NCBI GenBank assembly: GCA_020638955.1
Contig: JACKHO010000001.1
Coordinates: 868,001 to 932,000 of the forward strand
DNA: 64,000 bases
Direction: 5' to 3'
Source of the DNA: Planctomycetaceae bacterium
Lineage (GTDB): Bacteria > Planctomycetota > Planctomycetia > Planctomycetales > Planctomycetaceae
The notes under the pieces are model-generated. The model did not search any database. It was not told the DNA's origin and was given only the letters and a program-made list of their open reading frames with translations. Below, piece after piece: positions 24,384 to 33,442 of the stretch. A program made the translations under genes and the position numbers. How positions within the stretch are numbered: the first letter of the stretch is position 1; each line of letters opens with the position of its first letter.

Positions 24384-27182
24384 TCACGATATGACCAGTT
24401 CAGTTCTGGCGCACCTAATCGACTCCACGACCTTGTCCCACCACCCTTGGTCGATCAGCCACTGTTCCCCTTGGCCTTCACCCTGACGTGCAAGAAGTGA
24501 TCCTTGCAAATCGAGACTGTCACGAATCTGATTGAGCGGAACTGCCGGCGCACCTTTCCGCTGCAATGCGTCGTTGACCAATGTCGGACGGAGGCTGATA
24601 CGTCCCGCTTCTTTTTCGGATACGTTCTGGACGACCACCGCGACTGGCGTTTTGCCTGACACGGTACCCTCGGCACCGGCTCGGACACACGCAATCAACC
24701 CTTCGTCGTGAAGTCTGACCACTGTTTCAACAAAGGCACGCGGAATATCTTCCGAATCAAAGTGGAGCAGGTTTCGAGCACTCCGAACGACACCCGGACT
24801 GCCACCTTCTCGATCAAACCACTCTGCCATGTCATCCAGGATGGTCACGAGAAGTTGGTCGTTTCGGTCTGGATCGTAAAAGAATCGTCGTTTCAGCAGG
24901 TCGCTCAGATAGTTGGGAATAATCCAGCGAGCAGCGGACGCGGAGGCCCCCAATGACTGAGGATGTCCATCGCAGCAAACTCGGACGAATCCGGGACGAC
25001 TCGCGACCGAGATCGCTGCGAATGGATTGAGGGGCATGATGGCATGCTTGAAATTCGGGGTGTCGAGCCACGATGCCTGCATGCGCATGCGGGAATTACG
25101 GCCAAGTCGGATCAACACCGGAAAGTCGTGAAACGAACATTGCCGACTGATGTAATCCTGAATGCTCAGACTTCGTCTCGCAGCCAGATTCACCGATCCA
25201 CATCCGAGCGCAATAGCGGCACTGGCTCCGGTTTCATGGGAGTATGCTCCATCCAGGACGACACCGATTGCAGGTTGGCTGTGACAATGCCTGCGAGCGA
25301 GGTGCTGAATTACGCATGCAGCCAAACCCCACACGATCCCGTTCTCGGAGGACTCGTCAGATAACTGCTCCACGCAAAGAGAATCTGTGCGAGGTGGTGA
25401 AAGATCACGCGCGGGCAAAGGACCATCGTCCAGCTCGATTGCCATCGGGGCTCGATCCAGTTCGCCGTTGTGGAACAACGCAAAATTGGGAAATTGAAAT
25501 CGGAGTCCGTCACTTGTCCAACCGATCCTGCCTGCATCTCTGATCATCTCGGGTTCACTAAGTTCCTGTGCGATAAACAGAGATTGTCGTGCCCATTTTC
25601 TTTGTTGGTAAATGAGCGGCTCGCCTTGCTGCTGAAGGAGTCGACGATTCACTGCCGCGAACAGATTGCCATTGTGAATCTCGCGTTGATTCACTCTCAG
25701 CGTCACCGGACGATCGGAGCACTGCACGGTAATCTCATACTGGGTGTTCCCCATATCAGTCGTGCGGACGACATCAATCCGCATCGGATAATTGCAGATT
25801 CGTTCTTCGCTACTTTCAACAAACCAGCCGTCTGGTCTTTCGATCACAGTGTCACCACCGATGATAACTTTCGTGGCTCCAACACGGAGAGGAGCCAGGG
25901 CCTCAATCCGATCCTGTTGCTTTGACATCGCCAGAATCTGTCGATATTCGGTGGGGGGCATTTCGAGACGTTCCAGCAATAGTCGTCCTTCTTCAGCGCT
26001 GATGCTCGGCAGCAAACGATCCAGTGCTGTGTCCCAAGGGCGTGCGTTCTCCTCGAACAAGTGGAGATAGTCCGTAGGCGGACGCCGACTGATGCGAGTC
26101 GCGATGTCCGCATCTGGGATGGTGTATTCCGATACGGAACCGTTGTGGCGGCGGGCTAACGGCAGGGTGACTTGAAGCGGGCCGCAGAAGATAAGACGAC
26201 GATCTTCTAGGCTAGTGGGAAGATTCAGAGACTTGAGATTCGATTTTTCCTGGACGGCCACGACGGGGAGCGGTCGGTACGATTCTCGAAACCATCTCGC
26301 GTGAAGCCACATCGCCAGCACGATATCTGTAAAAATGAAGACGGTGCTCCCGAATGGCCTGTGCAACCCTGGCTGCACCGCTGGGAGCATCGCGATTCCT
26401 GATTCCTTGGGCCGCTGGTTGGTTTGGCCAATGTTCGCCCGTTTGTAGATGATGTCGCCTGCGTGAGGATTCACATCACGACCGATAAATGTAAATCCGA
26501 TGATTCGTCCGGGAAGATCGTAGTGGGGAATCACCAACACCTCACCCCACGAGTTTCCAACGAACAGCCGACTCTTTCCTGGGCCGCCTCCTCGTCGAAC
26601 CGAGGACTTCCCGTTTCGGTTTGGTCTCACGCGGTCTTCATAGGACAACGGTGCAAACAACTCTTCGACCTCGCGTATCTCCGCAGTCCCAAAGAGCTGG
26701 CCTCCGTGGTCGCTCCAAAGTGGCCGTAGGACGTTGTCGCCAAGTGAACATTTCCGCAAAAGGGCGATTCCCGAATCGGAAATCTTTTCCAAAGGGCGAA
26801 CACGTGATTCTTGCCAGAACTGATTGATGCGTTTGCGATAGCGAATGTGTTGGCTGATGTATGACGCAATGTGGTCAGTATCAGGAGGCGACTCAAAGAG
26901 ATAATGGGAATCCAGCACAGAGATCGCATCGTCGATGTCGATACCCATGTGCTCCGCAACCAACTCGATGAGATCGCCAGAAAAGGCGCAATCGCCACAA
27001 ATGAACCACTCGGTTCCCAAGACGTGGTCGTCCATTGCCGACAGCGTACCGAAATCGCAGAGCGGACATTCAAACGACTGGGGCAGACACGAACGTGTCG
27101 GCGAACCAAAGCCAAACGCTTCAAATGCCGCCCGCCAATCGAGCTTGGCGGCGAGTGATTGTCTTGTGTTACACATCTTCAC
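24384..27182 (-). CDS. Primase-like protein with CHC2-type zinc motif
   Basis: 932 aa. Near the N-terminus FECPLCDFGTL and, after about 15 residues, WFICGDCAFSGDLIELVAE form a two-CxxC zinc ribbon with the G-D-x-I-E-L ending of DnaG-type primases. Residues about 210-400 (VLVIPHYDLPGRIIGFTFIG, then TVFIFTDIVLAMWLH) could be a divergent TOPRIM-like region. No helicase P-loop is seen. A helical C-terminus follows. It overlaps the winged-helix gene by 14 bp. Role as the element's replication primase is inferred from the zinc motif and neighbours. Confidence 0.55.
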   Translation of the reverse strand: MKMCNTRQSLAAKLDWRAAFEAFGFGSPTRSCLPQSFECPLCDFGTLSAMDDHVLGTEWFICGDCAFSGDLIELVAEHMGIDIDDAISVLDSHYLFESPPDTDHIASYISQHIRYRKRINQFWQESRVRPLEKISDSGIALLRKCSLGDNVLRPLWSDHGGQLFGTAEIREVEELFAPLSYEDRVRPNRNGKSSVRRGGGPGKSRLFVGNSWGEVLVIPHYDLPGRIIGFTFIGRDVNPHAGDIIYKRANIGQTNQRPKESGIAMLPAVQPGLHRPFGSTVFIFTDIVLAMWLHARWFRESYRPLPVVAVQEKSNLKSLNLPTSLEDRRLIFCGPLQVTLPLARRHNGSVSEYTIPDADIATRISRRPPTDYLHLFEENARPWDTALDRLLPSISAEEGRLLLERLEMPPTEYRQILAMSKQQDRIEALAPLRVGATKVIIGGDTVIERPDGWFVESSEERICNYPMRIDVVRTTDMGNTQYEITVQCSDRPVTLRVNQREIHNGNLFAAVNRRLLQQQGEPLIYQQRKWARQSLFIAQELSEPEMIRDAGRIGWTSDGLRFQFPNFALFHNGELDRAPMAIELDDGPLPARDLSPPRTDSLCVEQLSDESSENGIVWGLAACVIQHLARRHCHSQPAIGVVLDGAYSHETGASAAIALGCGSVNLAARRSLSIQDYISRQCSFHDFPVLIRLGRNSRMRMQASWLDTPNFKHAIMPLNPFAAISVASRPGFVRVCCDGHPQSLGASASAARWIIPNYLSDLLKRRFFYDPDRNDQLLVTILDDMAEWFDREGGSPGVVRSARNLLHFDSEDIPRAFVETVVRLHDEGLIACVRAGAEGTVSGKTPVAVVVQNVSEKEAGRISLRPTLVNDALQRKGAPAVPLNQIRDSLDLQGSLLARQGEGQGEQWLIDQGWWDKVVESIRCARTELVIS

Positions 27183-27540
27183 GCTCCTCTACGTCTGATG
27201 CCTGCGCATTATTCTTGAGCAGTGTGACGGTCGGTCCTTGGCCTCGCCGACGATGCACTTGGATGAGACCCGCAGACTGAAGTTGCTCCAGGGCTCGGTA
27301 CCCAGTGATGGATGTCAGTCCGTAACGTCGAAGGGTTTTGGGCATGACCAAAATGTGTTCGTGACGGTCCAAGCGGCGACATTGGTTCGCCAACATGATC
27401 GCCATTGCAGATGGCCCCCGACCTGGCAATGTCGACGCCTCGCGAAGGAATCCGAGAAGCATTGCTTCCGAAAATTGTTCTGACCGCGTTTGACAAAATG
27501 ATCCATCATCTGCGAAAGAACTATGGGAATTAGAAACCAT
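27169..27540 (-). CDS. Winged-helix protein of the replication-like module
   Basis: 123 aa. LRRYGLTSITGYRALEQLQSAG, followed by LIQVHRRRGQGPTVTLL, is a winged-helix DNA-binding domain with a clear wing. Its end overlaps the primase-like start by 14 bp. It may be a replication-initiation helper or a regulator of the module. Confidence 0.6.
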   Translation of the reverse strand: MVSNSHSSFADDGSFCQTRSEQFSEAMLLGFLREASTLPGRGPSAMAIMLANQCRRLDRHEHILVMPKTLRRYGLTSITGYRALEQLQSAGLIQVHRRRGQGPTVTLLKNNAQASDVEEREDV

Positions 27541-27552
27541 GTTCTGCTCCTA

Positions 27553-27909
27553 TCATTCGGAACTGGTTGGTGAGTCGATGACCGACAGGCGAACGACCCG
27601 CTTCGGTTCGAGCTGGTTCTTGAGCCGCTGGGTCTCCTCGGGACCGATGAGTGTGGAGAGACTCTCAAACGAAAAACTCCGCTGCTCTGTCTCGGTGGCT
27701 TCGAGTGACAACTCGCCAGCGACTACCGGGGCTCCATTCAGGTATTTGTCTCGCACGCGCTGACGCAACTTCTCGTACTCGCGAAGGTGCCGTTGAAGTA
27801 TCTTGAGGCGTTCGAGTTCCTCCTGCGTGACACAGGCGGCTCGTGTTGCGGTGGGTAGAACTCCTCGCAGCCAGAAGTCGTTGATCTCTCGCGGAGTCAG
27901 TTCACTCAT
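27553..27909 (-). CDS. Small protein of the replication-like module, unknown
   Basis: 118 aa. The N-terminus (TPREINDFWLRGVLPT) is helical, followed by a charged helix (LERLKILQRHLREYEKLRQRVR). It lies 12 bp upstream of the winged-helix gene in the same direction. Not recognised. Confidence 0.5.
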   Translation of the reverse strand: MSELTPREINDFWLRGVLPTATRAACVTQEELERLKILQRHLREYEKLRQRVRDKYLNGAPVVAGELSLEATETEQRSFSFESLSTLIGPEETQRLKNQLEPKRVVRLSVIDSPTSSE

Positions 27910-28022
27910 TGCCTATCTCCATGTATCAATCATTTTGGTACGGTCCGTTGGCCGAACGCACTAGAAACACAACCTGAGTTCTGTGAAGCAGTTACGTCTC
28001 GGAGTGGATGTTCCGTATAACG

Positions 28023-28080
28023 CTGTTACCTATCTTTCTATTGAACTACATCTTTCGTTCGAGAAAGAAATAGATAACAG
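28023..28080 (-). promoter_or_regulatory. Long imperfect hairpin upstream of the 118-aa gene
   Basis: The 17-nt left arm (CTGTTACCTATCTTTCT) pairs with the 19-nt right arm (AGAAAGAAATAGATAACAG), with a 2-nt bulge and one wobble. It lies in the 228-bp gap between the RecA-like gene stop and the 118-aa gene start. It may be an operator, a processing site or a terminator for the upstream gene. The surrounding gap is AT-rich. Confidence 0.45.
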
Positions 28081-28137
28081 AGATATACGAAACATCCTTT
28101 GAAATTTGTAAGTCACTTTCCAGTAGGTGGTTACGAT

Positions 28138-29148
28138 TCATTTTTCGATCCCGGCCGCCCGTACCATACGGGTCGCAACTTCATCTTCCCGCGAGGAGTT
28201 CATCAACTCCTTCCGCCGTTCCAGCAGAAGCTCAAGGTCTTCTACTCGAATCTTCAGCGAGGGCATCTTCCACGAGTCAGTGAGAAACTCGGCTCGGAAC
28301 TGGGAGTCGACTTCTTCGATTCTTGCTCCTCCAACGATGCGAACGACTGCCAGCAGGTCTTCATCATTCAAAAAGGGTTTTGTGCATCTAATTTGAAAGA
28401 CGCCGGAATCTACATGGTTCCCAATAACAAAACTGGTTTTCAGCGATCTTCCGAGATGTTTATAGAGCATCGCGTCACCGTGGGTGACGACTGCACGAGG
28501 GGCACTCTTTGCGACAGCGCCACGGAGCTGATGCCCAATCCAAACCGGGCATCGCCATCGCTTAGCAAGTTCGCCGCATTCATGTAGAAAATTCGTCATG
28601 AGTCGAGTAAAACCTGCGCCGCAGCCCCCGCTTGATTCAAGCCGTCTTTCAAGCAAGGACGGCACATCGTCGAAGGTGATTCCAGCGATTCCCTTATCGC
28701 CATCCATCGCGTCCAGAAGCTGGTCAACCAGATGGGCAGGAGTTCCCCAACTGGAAGTAGACAGTTCTGATGTATCAACAAACCTCATCGCCTGATCAAC
28801 GATAGATTCCCCAAAGGTCCATTGTTCCGCCGGATTTTTGTCTTGATCAAGGCATCGCAATTCACCGTGCTCAAATGAGCCGAAACTTAGACGCCCCACG
28901 CAACAGATCATGCGAGCTCTGGTCTGTCTAGTGGTTTCCTGTGTAGTAGCGAATAGCCAGCGGGCTTCATCACCATTTGTTCTTCGTTTGAATCGCCTGA
29001 GAGCTCCTTCGGCTGCAACCATGCTTGTCAGTGTCGTGATTCCGGTACCGGTGGAACCGAGGACAGCATGCACACCAATACTGTCGTGGTCGACAGGCAA
29101 CGCTCGATCAAGGAAGTCTATTCCTGTCAGTCCAAAATCATTTGTCAT
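28138..29148 (-). CDS. RecA/RepA-like ATPase with altered Walker A
   Basis: 336 aa. The N-terminal layout (GIDFLDRALPVDHDSIGVHA, then VLGSTGTGITTLTSMVAAEG) is that of RecA-fold helicase loaders and RepA/DnaB-like ATPases. The usual GxxxxGK(S/T) has isoleucine (codon ATC) in place of lysine at residue 37. A hydrophobic strand KGIAGITFDDVPS stands where Walker B is expected. The C-terminus is a charged helix. It lies in the replication-like module, 15 bp downstream of the 455-aa gene. Reduced or absent ATP hydrolysis is predicted from the missing lysine. Confidence 0.55.
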   Translation of the reverse strand: MTNDFGLTGIDFLDRALPVDHDSIGVHAVLGSTGTGITTLTSMVAAEGALRRFKRRTNGDEARWLFATTQETTRQTRARMICCVGRLSFGSFEHGELRCLDQDKNPAEQWTFGESIVDQAMRFVDTSELSTSSWGTPAHLVDQLLDAMDGDKGIAGITFDDVPSLLERRLESSGGCGAGFTRLMTNFLHECGELAKRWRCPVWIGHQLRGAVAKSAPRAVVTHGDAMLYKHLGRSLKTSFVIGNHVDSGVFQIRCTKPFLNDEDLLAVVRIVGGARIEEVDSQFRAEFLTDSWKMPSLKIRVEDLELLLERRKELMNSSREDEVATRMVRAAGIEK

Positions 29149-29163
29149 AACGTGTTTCCTCCT

Positions 29164-30531
29164 TCAGTCCAGCTCACGAGCCTGAAAGCTGCCGGCAATC
29201 CGACGAGCCAATCTTTCGGAGACGGAAATAGACTCCTGGGCGGCAAGTTTTTGAATCATTGATCTTCCTGGCCAATTTCCAGATCTCTGTCGGTAGCCCA
29301 CTGCAAGTGGTTCTAGTCGTGAGATCAACGCCAATGCTTCGTCATCCGCAACCTGTTTCCGCTGCCAATTTGCTGCGGCACGAGCACGTCGCTGGCGGTA
29401 AGCACCGCGCCTACTTGAAGCCGGTGTCAGCCGCTTGCTCGGTGAAGGCGTTGGAGGCGATACCGAATCTCCCCAGAACGTGAAAAGGCGTTGTCCGCGA
29501 ACCGCCTCGAAGTATTGCGCCCATTGAGAGACTGTCGCGAGGTGCCACTGCTGGTAAGCAAAAAGCCCCGCGTGACCTGATCCGTTTTCGCTTCCAGGAG
29601 CATCACCGAATACGAGAGAACGAATCGGGTCACGCCCATAGTCTGCGGCAACGACAACTTCGGGTGACGTGCCCAGTTCCAAGAGAGGTTCAAATGCAGG
29701 TATCGATTCCAACCTCTGTGTTTCCAATCCTGGCACAAGGCAGAACGAGTCGATTGGGAGTTCAATCAAGATGGCTGCTCTGAGATTGAATGAATCGCTC
29801 TTATCAGTCCCAACAATCTCCCCATTTCGGAATTTCGGTAGTTCTTCAGAGTGTGGCCCAACTTGAAAGGCAAAGACTCCGCGTTCGGCACCGATATCTT
29901 GAGCAAGCGCCCGTAGACTAACTGAACACTCGCGTCTAAACGCTGGCACGACGCTTCGTCCCGCCCTGAAAAGTGATGCAACCTGTCTCTGAACAGACGC
30001 CAGAATAAAAATAGTGTCTCTGTTAGCTGATTCGCGAAAGCGTTGAGCTACTTTCTTCGCTGTGCGCGCAAGACAAAATGGGCAGAATTTGTTTTGCTTG
30101 CAAGGTTGGAGTACGCGGTTCTGCGCTGATGGCTCGACAAGGTATAAGTTCGGACAACAGTTGATGAGTTGGCCGGCACGCTTGGCTACCGAAGTATCTT
30201 CAACATTAGAAAGACGAACCAGAGACAAGTAGTGGAAGAACAAGAACGAGCGTGCCCGACTAATACTATTGCGGTCCCGTTTGCTCAAGCCTTGGGTACC
30301 ATCAAAGAACCTGGGGTGTCGATTTTTCATTAGCTGACGCAATGCCCAGTTACGAGCGTCGCGTTGGGCACCGCCAATAATTAGATCCCGACACGACCAG
30401 TCGATCGGACGTTGCCCAAAGTCAGCTACACGCCATGAACGGGCAAGTTGCATGGCTAGACCACCACCATCGAAGAAGCGTTTGCCGTTTCGTTCGCCAA
30501 AATCGTCGTACTCAAGATCGATCATGCGCAA
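29164..30531 (-). CDS. Cys-motif protein of the replication-like module
   Basis: 455 aa. Near residue 145, LQPCKQNKFCPFCLARTA is a zinc-binding pattern like that found in several plasmid Rep proteins. A very basic region (SRRGAYRQRRARAAANWQRK) and a C-terminal helix-turn-helix-like segment follow. No HUH or Tyr nickase motif could be found, so a rolling-circle Rep assignment is not justified. Its neighbours suggest a DNA-binding protein of the element's maintenance genes. Confidence 0.5.
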   Translation of the reverse strand: MRMIDLEYDDFGERNGKRFFDGGGLAMQLARSWRVADFGQRPIDWSCRDLIIGGAQRDARNWALRQLMKNRHPRFFDGTQGLSKRDRNSISRARSFLFFHYLSLVRLSNVEDTSVAKRAGQLINCCPNLYLVEPSAQNRVLQPCKQNKFCPFCLARTAKKVAQRFRESANRDTIFILASVQRQVASLFRAGRSVVPAFRRECSVSLRALAQDIGAERGVFAFQVGPHSEELPKFRNGEIVGTDKSDSFNLRAAILIELPIDSFCLVPGLETQRLESIPAFEPLLELGTSPEVVVAADYGRDPIRSLVFGDAPGSENGSGHAGLFAYQQWHLATVSQWAQYFEAVRGQRLFTFWGDSVSPPTPSPSKRLTPASSRRGAYRQRRARAAANWQRKQVADDEALALISRLEPLAVGYRQRSGNWPGRSMIQKLAAQESISVSERLARRIAGSFQARELD

Positions 30532-30572
30532 CTTCTCCCAGTGTGTAATTTGTGTTCTTTTTCATGGCTTCT

Positions 30573-30998
30573 CTAATCACTTGTGCGATAAACCTTGATT
30601 GAGATTCGCTTCTTCTCCATTGATTCCTCGCTGCCTCGGATAATGCGATAGTGTTCGAGGAGTTCCTCAACAGCTCGTAATTTTTCTTCTCTTTTCAACT
30701 CCAGCACGTCCACATTCTCCTTTGACGCAATCGCCTCGACGGCTACGTAGACTTGGTCACAGGCAGAATCGAAGTTCCCGCTGTGAAAGAGGTATGCTGA
30801 GAGTTCCTCGACAAGTCCGTAGAAGCCGACGTCGAGACAACGAATGGCTAGTCCCGTAAGCCTCTTTGCTGCTTCCCCTCGGCTGATTCCCTCTTGCTCG
30901 GAGAATTGTCCGATTAGGGCGCCAAGCTCTTTACCTGGGCGAAAGTGAATCATCTCTGAGTCCGCAGTCTTCTTCTTGACAGATTTCTTCTTCGCCAT
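30573..30998 (-). CDS. Small basic-headed helical protein
   Basis: 141 aa. Lys-rich start (MAKKKSVKKKTADSE), then MIHFRPGKELGALIGQFSEQ and GISRGEAAKRLTGLAIRCLD, which resemble a ribbon-helix-helix-like or helical DNA-binding unit, then a coiled segment. It is the first gene after a good promoter, hence a candidate regulator of the replication-like module. Not assigned to a family. Confidence 0.5.
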   Translation of the reverse strand: MAKKKSVKKKTADSEMIHFRPGKELGALIGQFSEQEGISRGEAAKRLTGLAIRCLDVGFYGLVEELSAYLFHSGNFDSACDQVYVAVEAIASKENVDVLELKREEKLRAVEELLEHYRIIRGSEESMEKKRISIKVYRTSD

Positions 30999-31043
30999 CG
31001 AATTGCTCCTTGGGGCAGCTTGACGCTATTGAGTTACACAATT

Positions 31044-31072
31044 ATTATATCGTTACTCATCGTGTCACGCAA
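31044..31072 (-). promoter_or_regulatory. Sigma-70-like promoter for the replication-like module
   Basis: On the minus strand TTGCGT (31067-31072), 17-bp spacer, TATAAT (31044-31049). The -10 is a perfect consensus and the spacing ideal. It lies 46 bp upstream of the ATG at 30998, and AAGGAGC gives the ribosome-binding site. Confidence 0.55.
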
Positions 31073-31185
31073 GCGACGTGTTTGTCGATCGCGATCCGGT
31101 CTGGACCAATAGGGGATGGACTTTCATTTTCCGTCATCGCTGCCAGGGAGTGTGGTATGGCGGGCTCACTCGATGGAGCTCGCAA

Positions 31186-31404
31186 ATGTCTAAGAGCAAA
31201 CGTAAGCATGAATGGACGGCAGAGCTTGTGCCCTATGGGACGCTTGCCCCGAATCCGAAACATCCGCACTTCAACAAAACGGCCAAACAGCGACTTGATT
31301 TGATCGTCGCAGTGATGCGATCCGCACTCATGGACTGGCTTCAGGAACATCCTGGCTTTGTTCTGCGAGCAGGCAATCTCGCAAGCGAGCTCATCTATGC
31401 CTGA
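31186..31404 (+). CDS. Small basic protein before the recombinase
   Basis: 72 aa from ATG 31186 with GGAG 7 nt upstream. KSKRKHEWTAELVPYGTLAP, then a helix (QRLDLIVAVMRSALMDWLQE). It lies 51 bp upstream of the serine recombinase in the same direction. A recombination directionality factor is possible because such genes often neighbour the integrase, but there is no family match. Confidence 0.45.
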   Translation: MSKSKRKHEWTAELVPYGTLAPNPKHPHFNKTAKQRLDLIVAVMRSALMDWLQEHPGFVLRAGNLASELIYA

Positions 31405-31455
31405 AGTTCTAGTCGCCGCACCGGCATTCCCAGGATCCACATTGAAAGGAAAAAC

Positions 31456-33132
31456 ATGAACAAGAAATCCCGAAAAGCGAAACCAACTCAAATCATCCGC
31501 AAATGTGCTCTGTACGGTCGGGTCTCAACTCAACGTCAAGCCATGATCGAAGACGGAGGACTCGATACGCAATTCTCTTGCATGGACGCTGCCATCAAGT
31601 TTGAGAACGAAAAAGATAACGACGAGGTGTGGGAAGTCGTTGACCGCTACCGCGAAGAAGGACGATCAGGAAAGGATCTCGATCGCCCCGAGTTCCAACG
31701 CATGATGGCGGACATCCATGCCGGAAATGTCGACACGGTGATTGTCTACAAGATTGATCGCATTACTCGATCGCTTCGTGACTTCTTCACCCTCTGGGAA
31801 ACATTCGAGACGAACAATGTGCAGTTTGTCAGTCTCCATGAGAAATTCGACACGACGACCGCAGTCGGCCGAGCCATGTTGAAACTCATCCTTGTCTTCG
31901 CTGAACTCGAACGCGAACAAACAGCTGAACGAACGGCCGCTGTCATGCAGCATCGCGCCGAACAGGGGTTGTGGAATGGTGGTAGCATCCCACTTGGTTA
32001 CGATCTCGACCCCGACGAGAAGGGAGTTCTGAAGATCAATGAGGAACAAAAAGAAATCTTGATCAACGACTTCTTCAAGAAATGTGTTGAACTTGGCTCC
32101 GGCAGCAGCGTTCTCGGCCATCTCAAGGAACAGGGAATTGTCCGGCCTCGCAGTGTTACCAAAAAGGGAAAGCCGAAAGGTGGTGGCCGCTACTACAAGC
32201 AAGCAGTCATCAACATCCTGACCGACCAAGTTTATCTGGGCAAGGTGGAACACAAAGGAGAGATCTACGAAGGCAAGCACGACGCGATCGTACCAGAGGA
32301 TTTGTTCATGCAAGTCCAGGACATCATCAAACGGAATGGGGATACCTGCACAAACACAAAAGCTCAGACGGAGCACGTGTATCTGTTGAAAGGGCTGGTG
32401 AGATGCGGAAAGTGTGGCAGCCTGATGACTCCAAAATCGTGTTCAGGTCGAAACAAGACTCGCAACTTCTACTATGTTTGCAATCTCAGGGAACGCAGCG
32501 CAAGGACGGAGTGTGACGCTGGTTACCTGCCAGCGGATACCGTCGAGAACTTCGTTGTTGACCAGATCAGTGCGTGGGCGCAGAACCGCTCTGAAATTGA
32601 ACGCGCCGTCGAGGCTGCCAGCAAATATCAGGGCGAGGAGGTCGCTGCGATCACGAGCGAGATCAATGCCGTGCGTGCTCAGCTTCGGGAAAAGCAAAGT
32701 GCGCTCAGTAACCTGATGTCGGCGATCGAAGCAGGTGCAGACTTCAAAACGCTGGGAGAGCGGATCATCACCCTTGAAAAAGACAAAGCGGCTGTCGAAG
32801 AACGCATCAACCGTCTTGAGTTGGAGCGAGCGGACCGAGAAAAACAGTCTCTTTCTGCCGAGGTTGCCGCTGAAACCTATTGCGACTTCCCGTTCATCGT
32901 CAACCGGCTGCGAGAAACGGGCGACCTGCACGGCCTTCGTGAATTGCTGTCGTGCTACATCGCCGCCATCGACGTCCATCAGCAGGAAGACGATCCGAGC
33001 AGCGGTCACATGGAGATCATGCTGTTCGAGGAAGAAATCCCCGGCTGGGAAGCAACCGCGCATCAAAAAACGCTCGCAGAACAGCCGTTAGACGGCCGGA
33101 ACTCCGAGCGTATGAATCAGCTCCTCGAGTAG
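31456..33132 (+). CDS. Large serine recombinase (site-specific integrase)
   Basis: 558 aa. The N-terminal catalytic domain has CALYGRVSTQRQ with the nucleophile Ser at residue 24, and VIVYKIDRITRSLRDF and LVFAELEREQTAERT, the conserved serine-recombinase motifs. Next come a recombinase domain (GLWNGGSIPLGYDLD), a zinc ribbon (VRCGKCGSLMTPKSC ... CDAGY) and a coiled coil. ATG at 31456 with AGGAAA upstream. Its final codons and TAG stop lie in the 3' end of tRNA-Asn, so the attachment site is almost certainly there. It catalyses integration and, with a helper, excision of the island. Confidence 0.85.
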   Translation: MNKKSRKAKPTQIIRKCALYGRVSTQRQAMIEDGGLDTQFSCMDAAIKFENEKDNDEVWEVVDRYREEGRSGKDLDRPEFQRMMADIHAGNVDTVIVYKIDRITRSLRDFFTLWETFETNNVQFVSLHEKFDTTTAVGRAMLKLILVFAELEREQTAERTAAVMQHRAEQGLWNGGSIPLGYDLDPDEKGVLKINEEQKEILINDFFKKCVELGSGSSVLGHLKEQGIVRPRSVTKKGKPKGGGRYYKQAVINILTDQVYLGKVEHKGEIYEGKHDAIVPEDLFMQVQDIIKRNGDTCTNTKAQTEHVYLLKGLVRCGKCGSLMTPKSCSGRNKTRNFYYVCNLRERSARTECDAGYLPADTVENFVVDQISAWAQNRSEIERAVEAASKYQGEEVAAITSEINAVRAQLREKQSALSNLMSAIEAGADFKTLGERIITLEKDKAAVEERINRLELERADREKQSLSAEVAAETYCDFPFIVNRLRETGDLHGLRELLSCYIAAIDVHQQEDDPSSGHMEIMLFEEEIPGWEATAHQKTLAEQPLDGRNSERMNQLLE

Positions 33133-33193
33133 GGCTCGAACCTACAACCTACGGATTAACAGTCCGCCGCTCTACCGATTGAGCTATCGAGGA
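33121..33193 (-). tRNA. tRNA-Asn(GUU), island attachment site
   Basis: The 73-nt cloverleaf is complete: acceptor TCCTCGA/TCGAGGA, D stem GCTC/GAGC, anticodon stem GCGGA/TCCGT with loop CTGTTAA (anticodon GTT), T stem GTAGG/CCTAC with loop TTCGAGC, discriminator G; no CCA is encoded. The recombinase coding sequence overlaps its last 12 nt from the other strand. Confidence 0.93.
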
Positions 33194-33442
33194 ATACGTG
33201 TGAGGCGGGATTCTTGCAGGTCTTTCTGTTCGATGCAAGTGACGATTTCGTGATCGGGGGGAAGTTGCAGGTTTTGCCGCTGCAACGGGTTATGGAGATG
33301 GCGTGAACTCCAACTTCAAGTCGTCTCGCTCAGGTTTCGCTGTCTACTTCGAGGTAGGCATTGTGTCTGCAGGTGCCCTGGAAACGGTATGGAGCCGGAT
33401 TGCTGGTCGACAACAAAACGTAGTGTGAGTCGCCGCTGGGAA

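Larger units (their letters stand above)
1..33193. mobile_element. Right part of a genomic island ending in tRNA-Asn
   Basis: Inferred from a large serine recombinase gene (31456-33132) running directly into the 3' end of a tRNA-Asn gene, with accessory genes to its left: phage defence, replication-like genes and many small hypotheticals. Ordinary planctomycete housekeeping-type genes start right of the tRNA. The left end is not in the window; no second copy of the tRNA 3' sequence was seen by eye. No conjugation genes were recognised, so the mode of transfer cannot be stated. Confidence 0.6.

Noticed and set aside
29164..30531. Rolling-circle Rep assignment for the 455-aa protein
   Set aside because: It has a Rep-like Cys motif, but no HUH or nicking-Tyr motif was found.
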